From the NCBI GenBank assembly GCA_009602735.1, contig WELA01009260.1, forward strand, positions 96,693-160,692: a DNA stretch of 64,000 nucleotides. The letters are read 5' to 3'. Under the pieces are notes generated by a model. That model saw nothing but the letters and a program-made list of their open reading frames with translations, had not been told where the DNA came from and made no database searches. Shown piece by piece: positions 45,306 to 56,289 of this stretch. The stretch's first letter is position 1. Each line of letters opens with the position of its first letter. Origin of the DNA: Mesotaenium endlicherianum. Its lineage: Eukaryota > Streptophyta > Zygnematophyceae > Zygnematales > Mesotaeniaceae. Position numbers and translations under genes: made by a program.

Positions 45306-46982
45306 TTAAGGGGTGGTTCCTGGGGCTTCAGGATCAGGGGACGGAGATCTGGACCTAGATCTGGACAGCCCTCTAGGTCTGTCAGCTGGCCTTCTAAAGA
45401 ACCCTGTTTGCTCTAAAGTTGGCCCTCGAGGAGAACGGAGGATGGTGGCCTGCTCTTCAACTATTTGGGTGTTGATTCCCACATAGACAGGCATTCCAGT
45501 AGGATGCTGAAATACATTGGCTAGAGGTACATGCCCCTGAGCGGAGGGGGAGGCTGGCATACCTCTGGCCCACCCGCGTGTCCCTCTTCTGGCACCCCTG
45601 TCCTCTGGGGATTTCTGTCTGTGTCTGCTGCCCAGTACAGTCAGATCAGCTTCTTCCCCTGCTTGGGCAGGTGGGCTGGGGGAGCGAGCGCGGGGTCCAG
45701 TTGTCGCCATAACGGGGATCACATTCCACACACCTGATCGTGGTTCTTTAGGAAGTGCCACTGCCTGTCCCTGGGTATCCTGAGTACCTGCTGCTGATGC
45801 TTCTCCTCTGCCTTGTTCTTCTTCCTCATCCTCCTCATCCTCCTCCTCGGAGAGAGTAGGGGTCTCGTCCACTAAGTCGTCCTGCTCCCTAGTAGACATG
45901 GAGTAGTCTACCGACCTCCCTTTCTTAGGGCGCGCTGGAGGTTGCTTGGCCTTCAGCCTACTGATATCTATCCGGCCTGCATTCTTTGCCCATTTGACAA
46001 AGGCATGCTTTCCCTTAGAGAAGTAGTCTCTTCCCCTCCTCCTATGTTCCTTGGTCTCTGCATTCATATTGCTCAGGCATCCATTCAGCCTGGGGTCCCA
46101 AGGGGCAATGTGAGGTGGTAGGATGAGATAGCCGTCTAGGCCATAGTGGAAGTCATCCGGTTGGGCTCGGTCACACTCCTGCTTCTTATTTGTGACGGTC
46201 ATCCACCTCCAGTCTGTTGGCTGCTGGTAGTACTGGGGTCCGTGCTCAGCCTTCCTCAGTTTACACGGGAACCAGTGGGGAGAGAACATCTGCTGTCCTG
46301 CTTCCCTGGCCAAGTACTCCCAGCTCCTTCTCTCAACTTCATTGTAAGCTGGCAGGAGTGTGAGGTAGAATACCGTATCCTTAAAGCTATCGGGCCGCAT
46401 GCTCACCATCCGGATGAGTCTCTGATCTCCCACTATTCCCGGTATGGGGACCGGCTTGTCCTCTGAATCATCTGCGAGATACCGGGCCTGCTCTGCTGTA
46501 TAGCCCACCATCTTAGCATAATCTTCGTAAAGGACCACGCCGGTGTGTGTCTCGATGTACCTGTCCAGTGCTGTAGCTCCTTCCTTCTGTAGCAGTGTTG
46601 TCTGTTCCAGCCTGTTGATCTCCTGGGCTGCCAGCAATGCTTCCTTCAGGTTATCGAAGTTTTGGCCACCCACCACAGTATACCTGTAAGTGGCCAAGCT
46701 CTTCTGTCTGTCCGCTTCAATCTTTTTTCTTTTCTCCTCTTCTGCCGCTGCCGCTTCTTCTTGCTGTTTCTTCTGTCTCTCCTCCTCAGCCTTCCTGAGG
46801 TTTTCCGCTTCCTGATCCTTCTTCCTCTGTGCCTCTTCTGCCGCCTCTTGTTGTTTGCGGACCCTTTCTTGTTCTCTCCTGGTGAGGGACGTCGCCGCCA
46901 GCTCCTTCTGGTATTGCTCCATTGTCCTCCTGGCTTCTTCTGCCTTGCGCTTTCTGTCCTCCTTTTGTGTGGTGGGCGCCAT
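45306..46982 (-). CDS. G3 extra ORF, type A, whole, function unknown
   Basis: The ATG at 46982 opens an uninterrupted 558-residue protein starting MAPTTQKEDRKRKAEEARR. Residues about 5-120 form a Glu/Lys/Gln/Arg coiled coil. Residues about 120-350 are a globular domain with TYRYTVVGG, LQKEGAT, HTGVVLYEDYAKMVGYT, PIPGIVGDQRLIRM, DSFKD, NEVERRSWEYLAREAGQ, PTDWRWMTV and LPPHIAPWDPRLNG. A basic patch follows (KEHRRRGRDYFSKGKHAF), then an acidic run (EEEDEEDEEEEQGRGEA) and an RS-like tail (RGLSRSRSRSPSPDPEAPG). It lacks a signal peptide and membrane helix, so it is not envelope-like. A basic plus RS tail would suit a nucleic-acid or nuclear role; this is inference. It sits between pol and the 3' LTR, preceded by an internal purine tract. 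Known extra ORFs exist in other plant Ty3/gypsy elements, but I do not recognise this one. Confidence 0.85.
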   Translation of the reverse strand: MAPTTQKEDRKRKAEEARRTMEQYQKELAATSLTRREQERVRKQQEAAEEAQRKKDQEAENLRKAEEERQKKQQEEAAAAEEEKRKKIEADRQKSLATYRYTVVGGQNFDNLKEALLAAQEINRLEQTTLLQKEGATALDRYIETHTGVVLYEDYAKMVGYTAEQARYLADDSEDKPVPIPGIVGDQRLIRMVSMRPDSFKDTVFYLTLLPAYNEVERRSWEYLAREAGQQMFSPHWFPCKLRKAEHGPQYYQQPTDWRWMTVTNKKQECDRAQPDDFHYGLDGYLILPPHIAPWDPRLNGCLSNMNAETKEHRRRGRDYFSKGKHAFVKWAKNAGRIDISRLKAKQPPARPKKGRSVDYSMSTREQDDLVDETPTLSEEEDEEDEEEEQGRGEASAAGTQDTQGQAVALPKEPRSGVWNVIPVMATTGPRARSPSPPAQAGEEADLTVLGSRHRQKSPEDRGARRGTRGWARGMPASPSAQGHVPLANVFQHPTGMPVYVGINTQIVEEQATILRSPRGPTLEQTGFFRRPADRPRGLSRSRSRSPSPDPEAPGTTP

Positions 46983-47249
46983 CCTGCACATGTAACCAGG
47001 GCACAAGTTAGTAGGATATGGACCTTTGTCATAGGGATTGCAGGAAGTATGTTAGTATTTAGTATAGTGGCTTCGCTGCTGTTTACCTTACAGGATGATT
47101 GCTAAAAGTTGACGTAGTTGCGATGCGCTACACATAAACGTATGAGTGTGTTTTTATCGCTCTCGCTCACTAACTGTCATATATTTTCCCCTCCAACTTA
47201 AATGGAGACAGGACCGCCTGTCACCTTCCCGTGTCAACTGAAATGACAG

Positions 47250-50200
47250 TTATGGAGGGACTCCAGCGGCCCGAAGGTGGAACCGTGTCAACGCCCCTTT
47301 GGCATTGGTCAAGTGGTCCTTAAACTCCCAAGTGTCCCCAGAGGCATCGTAACCCTTCCATCGAATGAGGTATTTCATGACATATTTAGACGATCGACGG
47401 ACCGAGCGAGCGTCTAAAATCTCATCGACCTCATATTCCTCAGGGTCGCCGTCCCGGACAGCGGGGACCGGTCCCGGTTGGACAGGGAACCGACCTGTGA
47501 ACAGTGTATCACCTTTGATGTACGGTTCCAGGAAGGAGACATTAAAGACCGGGTGCCCCTTGTATTCAGCTGACATGTTCAGTTTGTAAGCATTCTGACC
47601 GACACGACGGACCACCGAATATGGACCGACCCAGACAGGGCCAAGCTTTTTCTTGACCACACCAGGGAGGTACAGGTGCTGAGAATGCAGTTTGACTAAA
47701 TCCCCCTTGGAAAATGTCAGTTCCCGACGGTGTTGATTAGCGTATTTTTGTTGGTTTTCTTGGGCCGTGTGCAAGTTTCGTTGGACTTCTGACAGGGTGT
47801 CAGCAAACTCCTGAGTTAACTGGAGGGAGACCGGGTTGTCAATCCCTTCAGGGTGAGTTAAAGATTCCCCTAGCACATCTAGAGGAGACTTAGGGACTCT
47901 ACCCAGGCTGAGTTCAAAAGGAGTTTTGCCCGTTGACGCGTGCACCGCACTGTTGACCGCAAACTGAATTTGAGGCAACAGGTCATCCCAATTATCTTGT
48001 TTTTGGTTAATATATGCTCTCAGCACCTCCTGCAGAACTCGGTTAGTTCTTTCAGTCTGCCCATCAGTCTGAGGGTGGTTTGCTGTGCTGAGCAGCTGTT
48101 TGACTCCCATTAACCCCATTAAAGCTCTCCAGAACTTAGAGGTGAATTTTGAGTCTCTGTCTGAGATGATATTAGAAGGGAGCCCATGTTGGCATACTAC
48201 ATGGTTGTAAAACTGTCTCGCTGTTTCGAGTGCAGTCACTTTGACAGTTGTGGGGATAAAAATGACCATTTTTGTCAGTTTATCCACGACTACCAGTATT
48301 GAATCATGCCCGTTGGCAGTTCTTGGTAGTGAGACCACCCAGTCCATGGATATAGTTTCCCAGCGTCCCGCTGGGATGGGTAGCGGTTGCAAGAGACCTC
48401 CGGGTGGTGTGTGCCGAGACTTATTTCTCTGACACTGGTCACAGGACTTGACATATTTCAAGACCTCCCGGGGTAACCCCTCCCAATGATAATGTTTTGC
48501 CAGTTTGCCAACAGTTTTGGCCTGCCCCAAATGTCCACCCAGGAGACTGTCATGAGCTTGACTCAGTAAGAGAGACCTTATTTCCAAATTATTAGGAATG
48601 ACCAGCTTCAGCCTGCCTGAAGTGGTTTCAGTCACCCAGACCCCTCCCTTGAGCTTATACCCGAGTGCGGTAGCACGACACATACCAGTAGTGGGGCTGG
48701 GCTCAAATGTTGGGTCAGAAAGGTAGGCTTTCCTAAGTTGTTCAAGGAAGGACTTTTTCACCTTTAGTGAAGTGAGTGCACACAGGACTTTATCTACAGT
48801 ATGCTGACTAAAGTTCCTTTCTTGCAAGTCAGGTCTTCTAGAGAGTGCATCAGCAGGATTCAACTTCCCTGGTTTGTAGTCGATCTGGACTTGGAACTGC
48901 TCCAGCATCTGGCTCCAGCGGTTCTCCCTCCTCGACAGCTTGGACTTCTTCTGAAAGTGGGTCAGAGCTAGATGATCTGTAATCACCTTAAAAGCTTTAC
49001 CATGTAAGTATGCTCTCCACTGTTTGAGTACATGAATGATAGCTAGCAGCTCTTTATCATGCACTGAGTAATTAATCTCCGCTGGATTAAATTTCATAGA
49101 CTCATACAACACAGGATGCCACTCCTGCCGTACCTTACCATCCTTTGTGGTTTTGTCAGCAGGCTGCAACAAAATAGCACCCATGGCAAAATCAGAGGCA
49201 TCAGTAACCACCTGCACCGGTTTGCTGGGGTCATACACGGCTAGCACTGGGGCAGAACAAAGGGCATCTTTAAGGGTCTGGAAGGCAGCCTGCTGCTCTT
49301 CCCCCCACACATACCCGATGTCTTTCTTAGTAAGGTCAGTCAGTTTACTGGCCTTTGTGGAATAATTCTCAATAAATCTCCTATAGTAGTTAGCCAACCC
49401 GAGGAAGGATCTAACTTCAGAGACAGACTGTGGTACTGGCCAGTCCCTTATGGTCTGGACTTTCTTAGGATCCACACTGATGCCCTCTTTACTGACAACG
49501 TGGCCTAAGAATTCAATACTTTCCTTAAAGAAATCACACTTGCTCATTTTAGCATACAAGTGATTTTTCCGCAGAGTGTCCAGCACTTTCTTTAAGTGTT
49601 CAGTGTGCTGAGCTTCATCTTTAGAGAAAATTAAAATATCATCCAGGAAAACTTGCACAAACTTATCCAAATAAGGTCTGAAAATGTCATTCATAGCACC
49701 CATAAAGGTAGCAGGAGCATTAGTCAGTCCAAATGGCATCACGTTGAACTCATAGTGTCCATAACGTGTGCGGAAAGCAGTCTTGTGTTCATCCCCCTCA
49801 GCAATTCTGATTTGATGATAACCACTCTTGAGATCTATCTTACTGAACACCTTAGCGCCAGACAGGGTATCAAGCAAGTCCTCGATTCTGGGTAAAGCAT
49901 ACTTGTTCTTTACTGTAATTCTGTTCAGGGCTCTGTAATCCACACACATCCGCATACTGCCATCCTTTTTCTTAACAAATAGGATAGGTGCGCCGTACGG
50001 TGATTTACTGGGAGAAATGTAACCATTTTCCTCCAGCTCTGCAATCTGTGTTTTCAACTCCTCACTCTCCAAATAAGACAAGCCATACGTGCGTTGCCAG
50101 GGTGGCTGGCTACCAGGTAATAAATCAATCCTATGATCTACTTCCCGCTTAGGGGGTAGTCCTGGAGGCATATTAAACACATCCGTGTACTGAGCAACAA

Positions 50201-50957
50201 TGTTTGCAGCAGTAGGGTGTTCCGGAGGGTGTACCTTTTTCTCAACCACTTCTTCAGGTTGAGGAGGTACCTCTCTTAGCAGCAGACAGAACATTCTGTC
50301 TTCCTTCTGGTTCCAGCTTTTGACGAACTCCATTGCATTCAGCAACTTGCATCCTTCTGGAAGCCTCTTCTTTTCCTTCATTTGCCTTCCACACAGGACA
50401 AGAGGAAGAGCACTGGTGGGTGCCAAGTCAGTCTGCCCATCACTGGCTCCTCTCACTTTAACTGTATCTCTGCTCCAACACACTTCAGCTGGATGTCTAT
50501 TAAGCCAGGACCTGCCTAGCACAAGATCATAAAAGCCAGCGTTGAGTACCTCAAATGTAAGCGTTTCAGTTAGCACTGCATTGCCAAAACCTAATTGGAC
50601 CTCAATAGGCTTGGTTATAACTCCTCCCGGGATACTTAAGGCATCTCCAAGGAATAGTTTTCTATTCCCTTGGGTGACAGTAGGCAGCCTTAGCCGCTTA
50701 ACTAAGTCCTTATAGATAAAAGTCCCTCCGTCAACAAATGCCCTCACCTTCTTACCTGCAATCATCCAATGCAGTAGGATAGGGGGGACTATCTTTTCCT
50801 GACTTTTGCATTGTTCTCCTGACTTAGCAAAGAAATGTTGGACATCAGGTGGAACAAGAGCATCCAGAGTGTGCACTCTCTGGATGTCTATATTGCCGAT
50901 GGTCTCCTTTATCTGAATGTCAGGCATGCATAGTGAATCCAGTTCAGCAGGACCCAT
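47250..50957 (-). CDS. G3 pol: protease, RT, RNase H, integrase, chromodomain
   Basis: One long reading of 1235 residues. Order: protease with a DGG-type active site, RT ([52 protein letters not shown]), RNase H ([40 protein letters not shown]), integrase zinc module ([20 protein letters not shown]) and catalytic core ([33 protein letters not shown]), ending in a chromodomain ([29 protein letters not shown]). The reading looks whole. This is the reference copy for the family in this window. The enzymes copy the element's RNA into DNA and insert it into chromatin. Confidence 0.93.
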   Translation of the reverse strand: MGPAELDSLCMPDIQIKETIGNIDIQRVHTLDALVPPDVQHFFAKSGEQCKSQEKIVPPILLHWMIAGKKVRAFVDGGTFIYKDLVKRLRLPTVTQGNRKLFLGDALSIPGGVITKPIEVQLGFGNAVLTETLTFEVLNAGFYDLVLGRSWLNRHPAEVCWSRDTVKVRGASDGQTDLAPTSALPLVLCGRQMKEKKRLPEGCKLLNAMEFVKSWNQKEDRMFCLLLREVPPQPEEVVEKKVHPPEHPTAANIVAQYTDVFNMPPGLPPKREVDHRIDLLPGSQPPWQRTYGLSYLESEELKTQIAELEENGYISPSKSPYGAPILFVKKKDGSMRMCVDYRALNRITVKNKYALPRIEDLLDTLSGAKVFSKIDLKSGYHQIRIAEGDEHKTAFRTRYGHYEFNVMPFGLTNAPATFMGAMNDIFRPYLDKFVQVFLDDILIFSKDEAQHTEHLKKVLDTLRKNHLYAKMSKCDFFKESIEFLGHVVSKEGISVDPKKVQTIRDWPVPQSVSEVRSFLGLANYYRRFIENYSTKASKLTDLTKKDIGYVWGEEQQAAFQTLKDALCSAPVLAVYDPSKPVQVVTDASDFAMGAILLQPADKTTKDGKVRQEWHPVLYESMKFNPAEINYSVHDKELLAIIHVLKQWRAYLHGKAFKVITDHLALTHFQKKSKLSRRENRWSQMLEQFQVQIDYKPGKLNPADALSRRPDLQERNFSQHTVDKVLCALTSLKVKKSFLEQLRKAYLSDPTFEPSPTTGMCRATALGYKLKGGVWVTETTSGRLKLVIPNNLEIRSLLLSQAHDSLLGGHLGQAKTVGKLAKHYHWEGLPREVLKYVKSCDQCQRNKSRHTPPGGLLQPLPIPAGRWETISMDWVVSLPRTANGHDSILVVVDKLTKMVIFIPTTVKVTALETARQFYNHVVCQHGLPSNIISDRDSKFTSKFWRALMGLMGVKQLLSTANHPQTDGQTERTNRVLQEVLRAYINQKQDNWDDLLPQIQFAVNSAVHASTGKTPFELSLGRVPKSPLDVLGESLTHPEGIDNPVSLQLTQEFADTLSEVQRNLHTAQENQQKYANQHRRELTFSKGDLVKLHSQHLYLPGVVKKKLGPVWVGPYSVVRRVGQNAYKLNMSAEYKGHPVFNVSFLEPYIKGDTLFTGRFPVQPGPVPAVRDGDPEEYEVDEILDARSVRRSSKYVMKYLIRWKGYDASGDTWEFKDHLTNAKGALTRFHLRAAGVPP

Positions 50958-51045
50958 AATGCCTGCTACGAGGGCAGCTAGTGACGAGTCACTATCTCTA
51001 GCATCCTCACAGTCAGTAGACTGGATTACTGACTGTTGCTGTCTT

Positions 51046-52481
51046 TTAAAGGCTGGTCTTTTCTATCGACCTTCGGAAGGTGTTTGACTGGATACTGTTC
51101 TCTGTAGTGGCCCATCTGCTGACAATGGTAGCGAATGGATTTTGACGAGGCTGGTCTCGGCTTAGTCCTACCGCCACCTCTTCCATGGCCACGTCGAGAG
51201 CAACCACCTCTCCCCCTAGACTAAATAGTATTATACTCATACTCGTATCATCGCCTTGATCATCCTCAGCCTGGTCTCCTCCAATTGCATTGTAGCAACC
51301 GTGGGGCTTTTTGACAATCTTAGACACCAAAGCATTACTCTGGCGCTTGTGATTGAAGTGCTGCTGATTCAGGCATCACCATGCTGGATCAAGTCAGCCA
51401 ATTTCTCATACTTCGTCTCAGCAAAGTGACCAGAGACTTCGGATTTCAAGCCATACCTAAAGTATGCTATCCTATACCGCTCTGGCAAGTCTGGCTGTTT
51501 CATCATGTTTTCCTGGAACTTTTGAGCAAACTTCAGTGTCAGGGAGATCATCGCATAGATAGCTTTCTCCTGCTGGTTGATGACGTCAAACTTCTCATGC
51601 AACTTCTCGACAAACTCTACCCACGTAGGGTCACCGAGTTGCCGAGCCTTACGCTCTCCTTTCCAGTACAGCCACCAGTCTGCGGCACTGCCTTTCAGTA
51701 CCGCACCAGTGTGCCTGACCTTCTCGTAATCTTGCAGTTGTGGGTAGTTCCCCAGCCACTGCTCAACATCCGCGAGAAACTTGATCAGGTAATATTTTGT
51801 GTTTCCCTCAGGATCATAGTCCTGGGGAGGTTTCGGCTTGGGCTTACTAGGCCCTCTGCCACCACCACCAGTGGTTTGAAAACCCAGTTGGTCCCTGTCC
51901 CGAAGTAGAGACATTATGATTCTTTTGTCCTCCTGTTGGGACTGATACATGGTCGCCATTTGCGACTGCATTTGAACGAACAATGCTCCCAAGTCTACAC
52001 TCTGGGGTGGGAGTCTAGCAAATTCAGCAGCAGCAGTGGCATCTACTTTTTGAGTAGTGTCCTCAACAGTCCCTCTCCCTCCTACAGCAACAATTCTTGC
52101 CACATTCAGCCGGTTACGTATTTGACCTAGGGGCACATTGATTTGTACAGCAGGAGTTGGGTTCAGAACATTGGCCCTTGATGCCATAAGTTCTTCAACA
52201 ATGCGCTCGTGAGCTGGCTGTCCTTCCCTCCTTTCTGTATCTTCCGCGGCCTTTGCTAACTGTTCAGCTTCTAATCTGGCTCTCTCCTCCTCAGCTTGCT
52301 GTGCTGCGACTGCGGCAATAGCAGCTGCCTCATCTCCAGCCTCTCTAGCTGCAGTATCTGCCACTGCTTCAGAATAGGTACGGGTTCTCGCTACATGGCT
52401 TTCCGCCTGGTTTTTGACATTCTTGTTATCCTGGTTCTCTACGTCTCGAGAGTTGCTAGTTTGAGACCTTGTCCTTACCAT
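51046..52481 (-). CDS. G3 gag (broken)
   Basis: Same layout as the G1 gag: [13 protein letters not shown] start, Ala/Glu-rich coil, capsid domain, glycine/arginine linker. It carries a couple of breaks, whereas G3 pol and the extra ORF look whole. Confidence 0.88.
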
Positions 52482-52515
52482 ACAAAGAAGACTGTGATAA
52501 CCGCTCCGATACCAC

Positions 52516-53233
52516 TGAAATGAATCGACTTACCAAATAGGCGATCAACAATTAATAAAGATCTTCATATCAGCAAGTAATCTTTATGGTATTTTCCGTT
52601 AACTGGTTAAACGGCAAAGGACAACACACTAGCAGTGAACAATACTCGTAAATCAAATGCGAGTCAACTAGCATCAATAATGCAATCAGTAAACTCATAC
52701 ATAAGCAAGGTTAGAAGACAGTGCGTATCAATGGCTTCTCGCCTTGGATTCAGATTTCTCTCAGTAAGCTGTACAAGAGAGTTGGCCTCGTTTCCAAATG
52801 CCGAACTCGAGATCAATGCCTAGCATATGTACTTGGAATGAGTATACTGTTCAACGGCCAGTGCGATGGCACCGCCTACCCGGGAGTTAAGCACGTTGGT
52901 AGGACCTCGGTTTACCAAATCCACCGCCATCTCCCATCATCCCGAATCTCCATCCATCATAGGGATGTCATGTAGCCATTCATCTAGCATATCATTTAGA
53001 TGCATATCGAGGCAGTTCGCCGCTACCGAGTACGGAAGTCAGCTGACTGTCAAAGAATGTGTTAGCAAGCTGTCTTTAGTTGACTTCAGCCTGCTGCTTC
53101 CGGCTGAGTCATTAAACTGATATTAAATATGAAGTCCAGCAGACTGATTATTAACTATAGTTCAGCAGGCTGAACATAATTAACTATTATATTTAGATGA
53201 ATATTATATCTACTAATATACTGATTCATAACA
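52516..53233 (-). repeat. G3 5' LTR (right edge of the G array)
   Basis: Minus-orientation LTR starting TGTTATGAATCAG, followed on the plus strand by the CTTGG duplication at 53234-53238. Element N coding sequence resumes there. A 5S-like block lies at about 52857-52915. Confidence 0.92.
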
Positions 53234-54480
53234 CTTGGCGACCAATTTATCGCCTAAGCCCGTTGGAGATGAATGAAATAAAGGACCAAATTAGCAACTT
53301 GCTAGGGAAAGGATGGTGTGAGCCGAGCTCTTCTCCATTTGGGGCGCCCATCCTATTTGTTCAAAATATAGATGAGACGCTTAGAATGTGCACTGATTAT
53401 CGTGCGCTGAACAACATAACGGTCAAGAAGTGCTATTCGTTGTCTCGCATTGATAATTTGTTTGATTCGCTCCAGGGGGCATGCCTATGCTTCTTGCTTG
53501 ATTTAGCCCAAGGCTATCATCAAATTTGAATCACACCAGAGGATATCCCCAAAAGAGAGTTTTGTACGCCTATTGGGCACTTCCAATACAAAGTCCCAAG
53601 TTTTGGACTTACCAATGCACCAACGACATTCCAAAGTACAATGAACGATTTGTTTTGACCTTACTTGGGGAAATTTGTCCAGGTTTACCTCGACAATATC
53701 CTTGTCTATTCAAAGAACAGGGACGAGCATTACAAGCACCTCGGGTTGGTGTTGCAAATCCTTCGTGAGCAATAGCTGTACGCTAAGCTCACGAAATATT
53801 CCTTCCTAAAGGATGAACTTTTGTACCTGGAACATATAGTGGGTTCAAAAGGGGTGTGCCTTGACCCAGCCAAGATAGCGTGCGTGCATCGCTAACTGGC
53901 TTGTCCCGAAAGATGTACATACTGTACGTTCATTCCTTGGATTTGCAAACTACTTTTGTAAGTTTATGCAAGGTTATTCGATGATGGCCGCGCCACTCAC
54001 TGCTCTGACAAGGAAAGAGAAGACGTTCATTTGGAATGAGAATACGCAACATGCGTTTGAGCGCGTTAAGTATGCACTCACTAATGCGCCACTTCTTCCA
54101 TTAGCCGATCTCGACTTGCCTTACGAGGTAGTCGTCGATGCATCTGGTGTTAGAATAGGGGCTGGTCTGCTGCAGGCAGGCAAGCCTATCAGTTTTGAGA
54201 GTCGAAAGCTGAAAACTGCCAAACAAAATTACTCAACGACAGAGCAGGAGCTCTGGGCAGTGATATACGCTTTGAATACTTGGCGATGTTATTTGGAAGG
54301 CTGCAAGGGTTTGACAATGGCGCCGGACCACAGCCCAAATACCTTCTTTTGAATTTAGACAACGCTATCGAGGAGACAGACGAGATGGTCTGAGTTCTTG
54401 CAACAATTCCACTTTGAGTGGGCATATCGCCCAGGCCGCAACAATGTTGCTGATCCTCTAAGTCGAATTCCTCATCACCA
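53234..54480 (+). CDS. Element N reverse transcriptase and RNase H (broken)
   Basis: RT motifs include [45 protein letters not shown] and [11 protein letters not shown]. RNase H reads [20 protein letters not shown] and [20 protein letters not shown]. The family is Ty3/gypsy. The first residues continue directly the reading that stops at the left edge of the G array. Several breaks. Confidence 0.85.
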
Positions 54481-54599
54481 CTTGATGTTGGGGACTGTTG
54501 CTAGCTTGCGAGAACGTAATGGTCAGGTTTCGAGGGCGGCCACCCTTGATCCTGCTGTACCCCCCTAGACGTCTGACCGCAACCAGCCTGGTGACGCGG

Positions 54600-55640
54600 G
54601 CACACCCAAATTGGATAGCATGCATAACTCGGAAGTACTTGACCTGCATCAACTATTTCACGAGGGCTATCTCAAAAATCCGTTTTTCCTTCATCTCCAA
54701 GGTACTGGCTTGAACGGTGTAGCCGTAACAATTGACAGTATGGATAAAAGGAAAGAACACTCAAGCTATTTGTTTGAGGGCGGTTTTTGGTGGCACAATG
54801 GGCGCATTGCTGTCCCAAAAGGCCAAGTAAGACATGTCCTTCTACGAAAAGCGCGTGACTCTCCTTTCTCTGGTCACCATGGAATTACGAAAGCCACACA
54901 CGCTTTGCGCCGAGGGTACATTTGGCCGTCCCTCAAAGTTGATGTTGCCGAGTACATCGTCAACTGCGCAACATGTCTGAGGAATAAGTCGAGCCTTACG
55001 TTGCCAGCTGGGAAGTTGCAACCATTGGAACTTGCATGTGCTCCTTAGGAAAGCATAAGCCTCGACTTTGTCGTGGAATTGCCTACCACCGATAGAGGAC
55101 ACAATGGGGTGTTAACGATCATGGATCGTTTCACTAAGATGGTGCACTTTGTGGCCACTAAACCATCACTTGATGCAGTCGAGACCGCGCGTCTCTTCGT
55201 GGATCGTGTGTTCAAGTTGCATGGCATGCCAAAAGAAATCATAAGTGATCGTGACAGTGGATTTACGAGCCACTTCTGGCAGGAAGTTTGCTCGCAATTT
55301 GGCACGAACCTTAAGATGTCAACTAGCTTCCATCCTTAGACTGATGATCAGACAGAGCGCTTGAACGGCGTTCTGCAACAATTCCTTAGGCACTATGTGA
55401 ATGCTTGCCAAGACAACTGGGACACCCTCCTTTCAGTTGCAGAGTTCGCAGTTAATAATGCTTATCAGGAAAGTGTTAAGGAAACTCCATTTTTCCTTAA
55501 CTATGGGCGACATGCGCACACTCCCCTGACACACGTCGTTCAAGGTGAGACGGGGATGTCAACCATGAGAGTGCCAAATGCACGCCTATTTGTCCATTCT
55601 CTTCAAGAGGCGGACAATAACGCAAAGTTTTCAAGTTGAC
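54600..55640 (+). CDS. Element N integrase (broken)
   Basis: Zinc module HHGITKATHALRRGYIWPSL with CATCLRNKS, then a DDE-type core with LTIMDRFTKMVHFVA and DRDSGFTSHFWQE and a C-terminal ELNGVL-type helix region. Inserts the DNA copy into the genome in intact relatives. A few breaks. Confidence 0.8.
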
Positions 55641-55765
55641 AATAAAGTACTTTTGCAAACTAAAACCTCCAACTCAAGCACCCAGGAAAGCGCAAGCTTC
55701 TGCCTCGCTGGGTAGGCCCTTTTATTGTTATCGCAAAGATTGGACTTGTTGCATACCGACTGGAT

Positions 55766-56149
55766 TTGCCTAAATCCATGGGACGAACGCATCTTGTGTT
55801 CCACGTCAGTCTACTTAAGCTGTTTAGGTCCGATGGCCGCTATCAGCCGCAAGCACCGAAATTGGAACTCGCCGATGATGATAAGGCCTGGGATGTAGAG
55901 GAGGTCTTAGGACACCGCTACACTCGTCATAAGCCTCCACGCGTGGAACTTTTAATAAAGTGGCTTGATTACGATTCCAACTGGAATTCGTACGAACCAC
56001 AGGAAAAAATCCTACATAACTGTAAGGACCTGGTTCAAGAATATTGGTTACGATGGACTGCCGCTCAACAGCTTTGTCCCACGGGCAGTGTGCTACCCGA
56101 GCCAATTCGTAAGCCAAGGAACAAACGCAAAAGAGACGCGGCCAACTAA
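55766..56149 (+). CDS. Element N integrase C-terminus and chromodomain
   Basis: The reading has the GPY/F-like region end (HLVFHVSLLKLF) followed by a chromodomain-like stretch: WDVEEVLGHRYTRH, VELLIKWLDYDSNWNSYEP, VQEYWLRW. A chromodomain after integrase marks N as a chromovirus, of a different lineage from G. The tail is Lys/Arg-rich. Confidence 0.75.
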   Translation: MPKSMGRTHLVFHVSLLKLFRSDGRYQPQAPKLELADDDKAWDVEEVLGHRYTRHKPPRVELLIKWLDYDSNWNSYEPQEKILHNCKDLVQEYWLRWTAAQQLCPTGSVLPEPIRKPRNKRKRDAAN

Positions 56150-56289
56150 TCGCTCTTTTCCGTCACTATAATGATGCATAGTCCAATCGCTCACCAGTGT
56201 TTTCCGCTAGTCAAGGCTAGTATTGACACATTCAGACTCAAAAGACGTATGCTTAACGAGGACGTTAAGTTCTATTAAGGGGGCAGGAA

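Larger units (their letters stand above)
26666..53233 (-). mobile_element. Tandem G-family chromovirus array (two units sharing a central LTR) inserted in N
   Basis: Three same-orientation LTRs (26666-27384, 44474-45192, 52516-53233) bound two internal regions on the minus strand: unit G1 (interrupted by G2 and a solo LTR) and unit G3. Only the outer edges carry the CTTGG target duplication. The central LTR has a purine tract on one side and a primer site on the other, so it serves both units. This is the product expected from unequal recombination between LTRs or from insertion plus homologous recombination. Each unit is gag, pol with chromodomain, extra ORF. G3 is the best preserved. Confidence 0.9.

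Noticed and set aside
45306-46982. Extra ORF as a retroviral envelope
   Set aside because: It has the right position, but no signal peptide, membrane helix or Cys-rich ectodomain.
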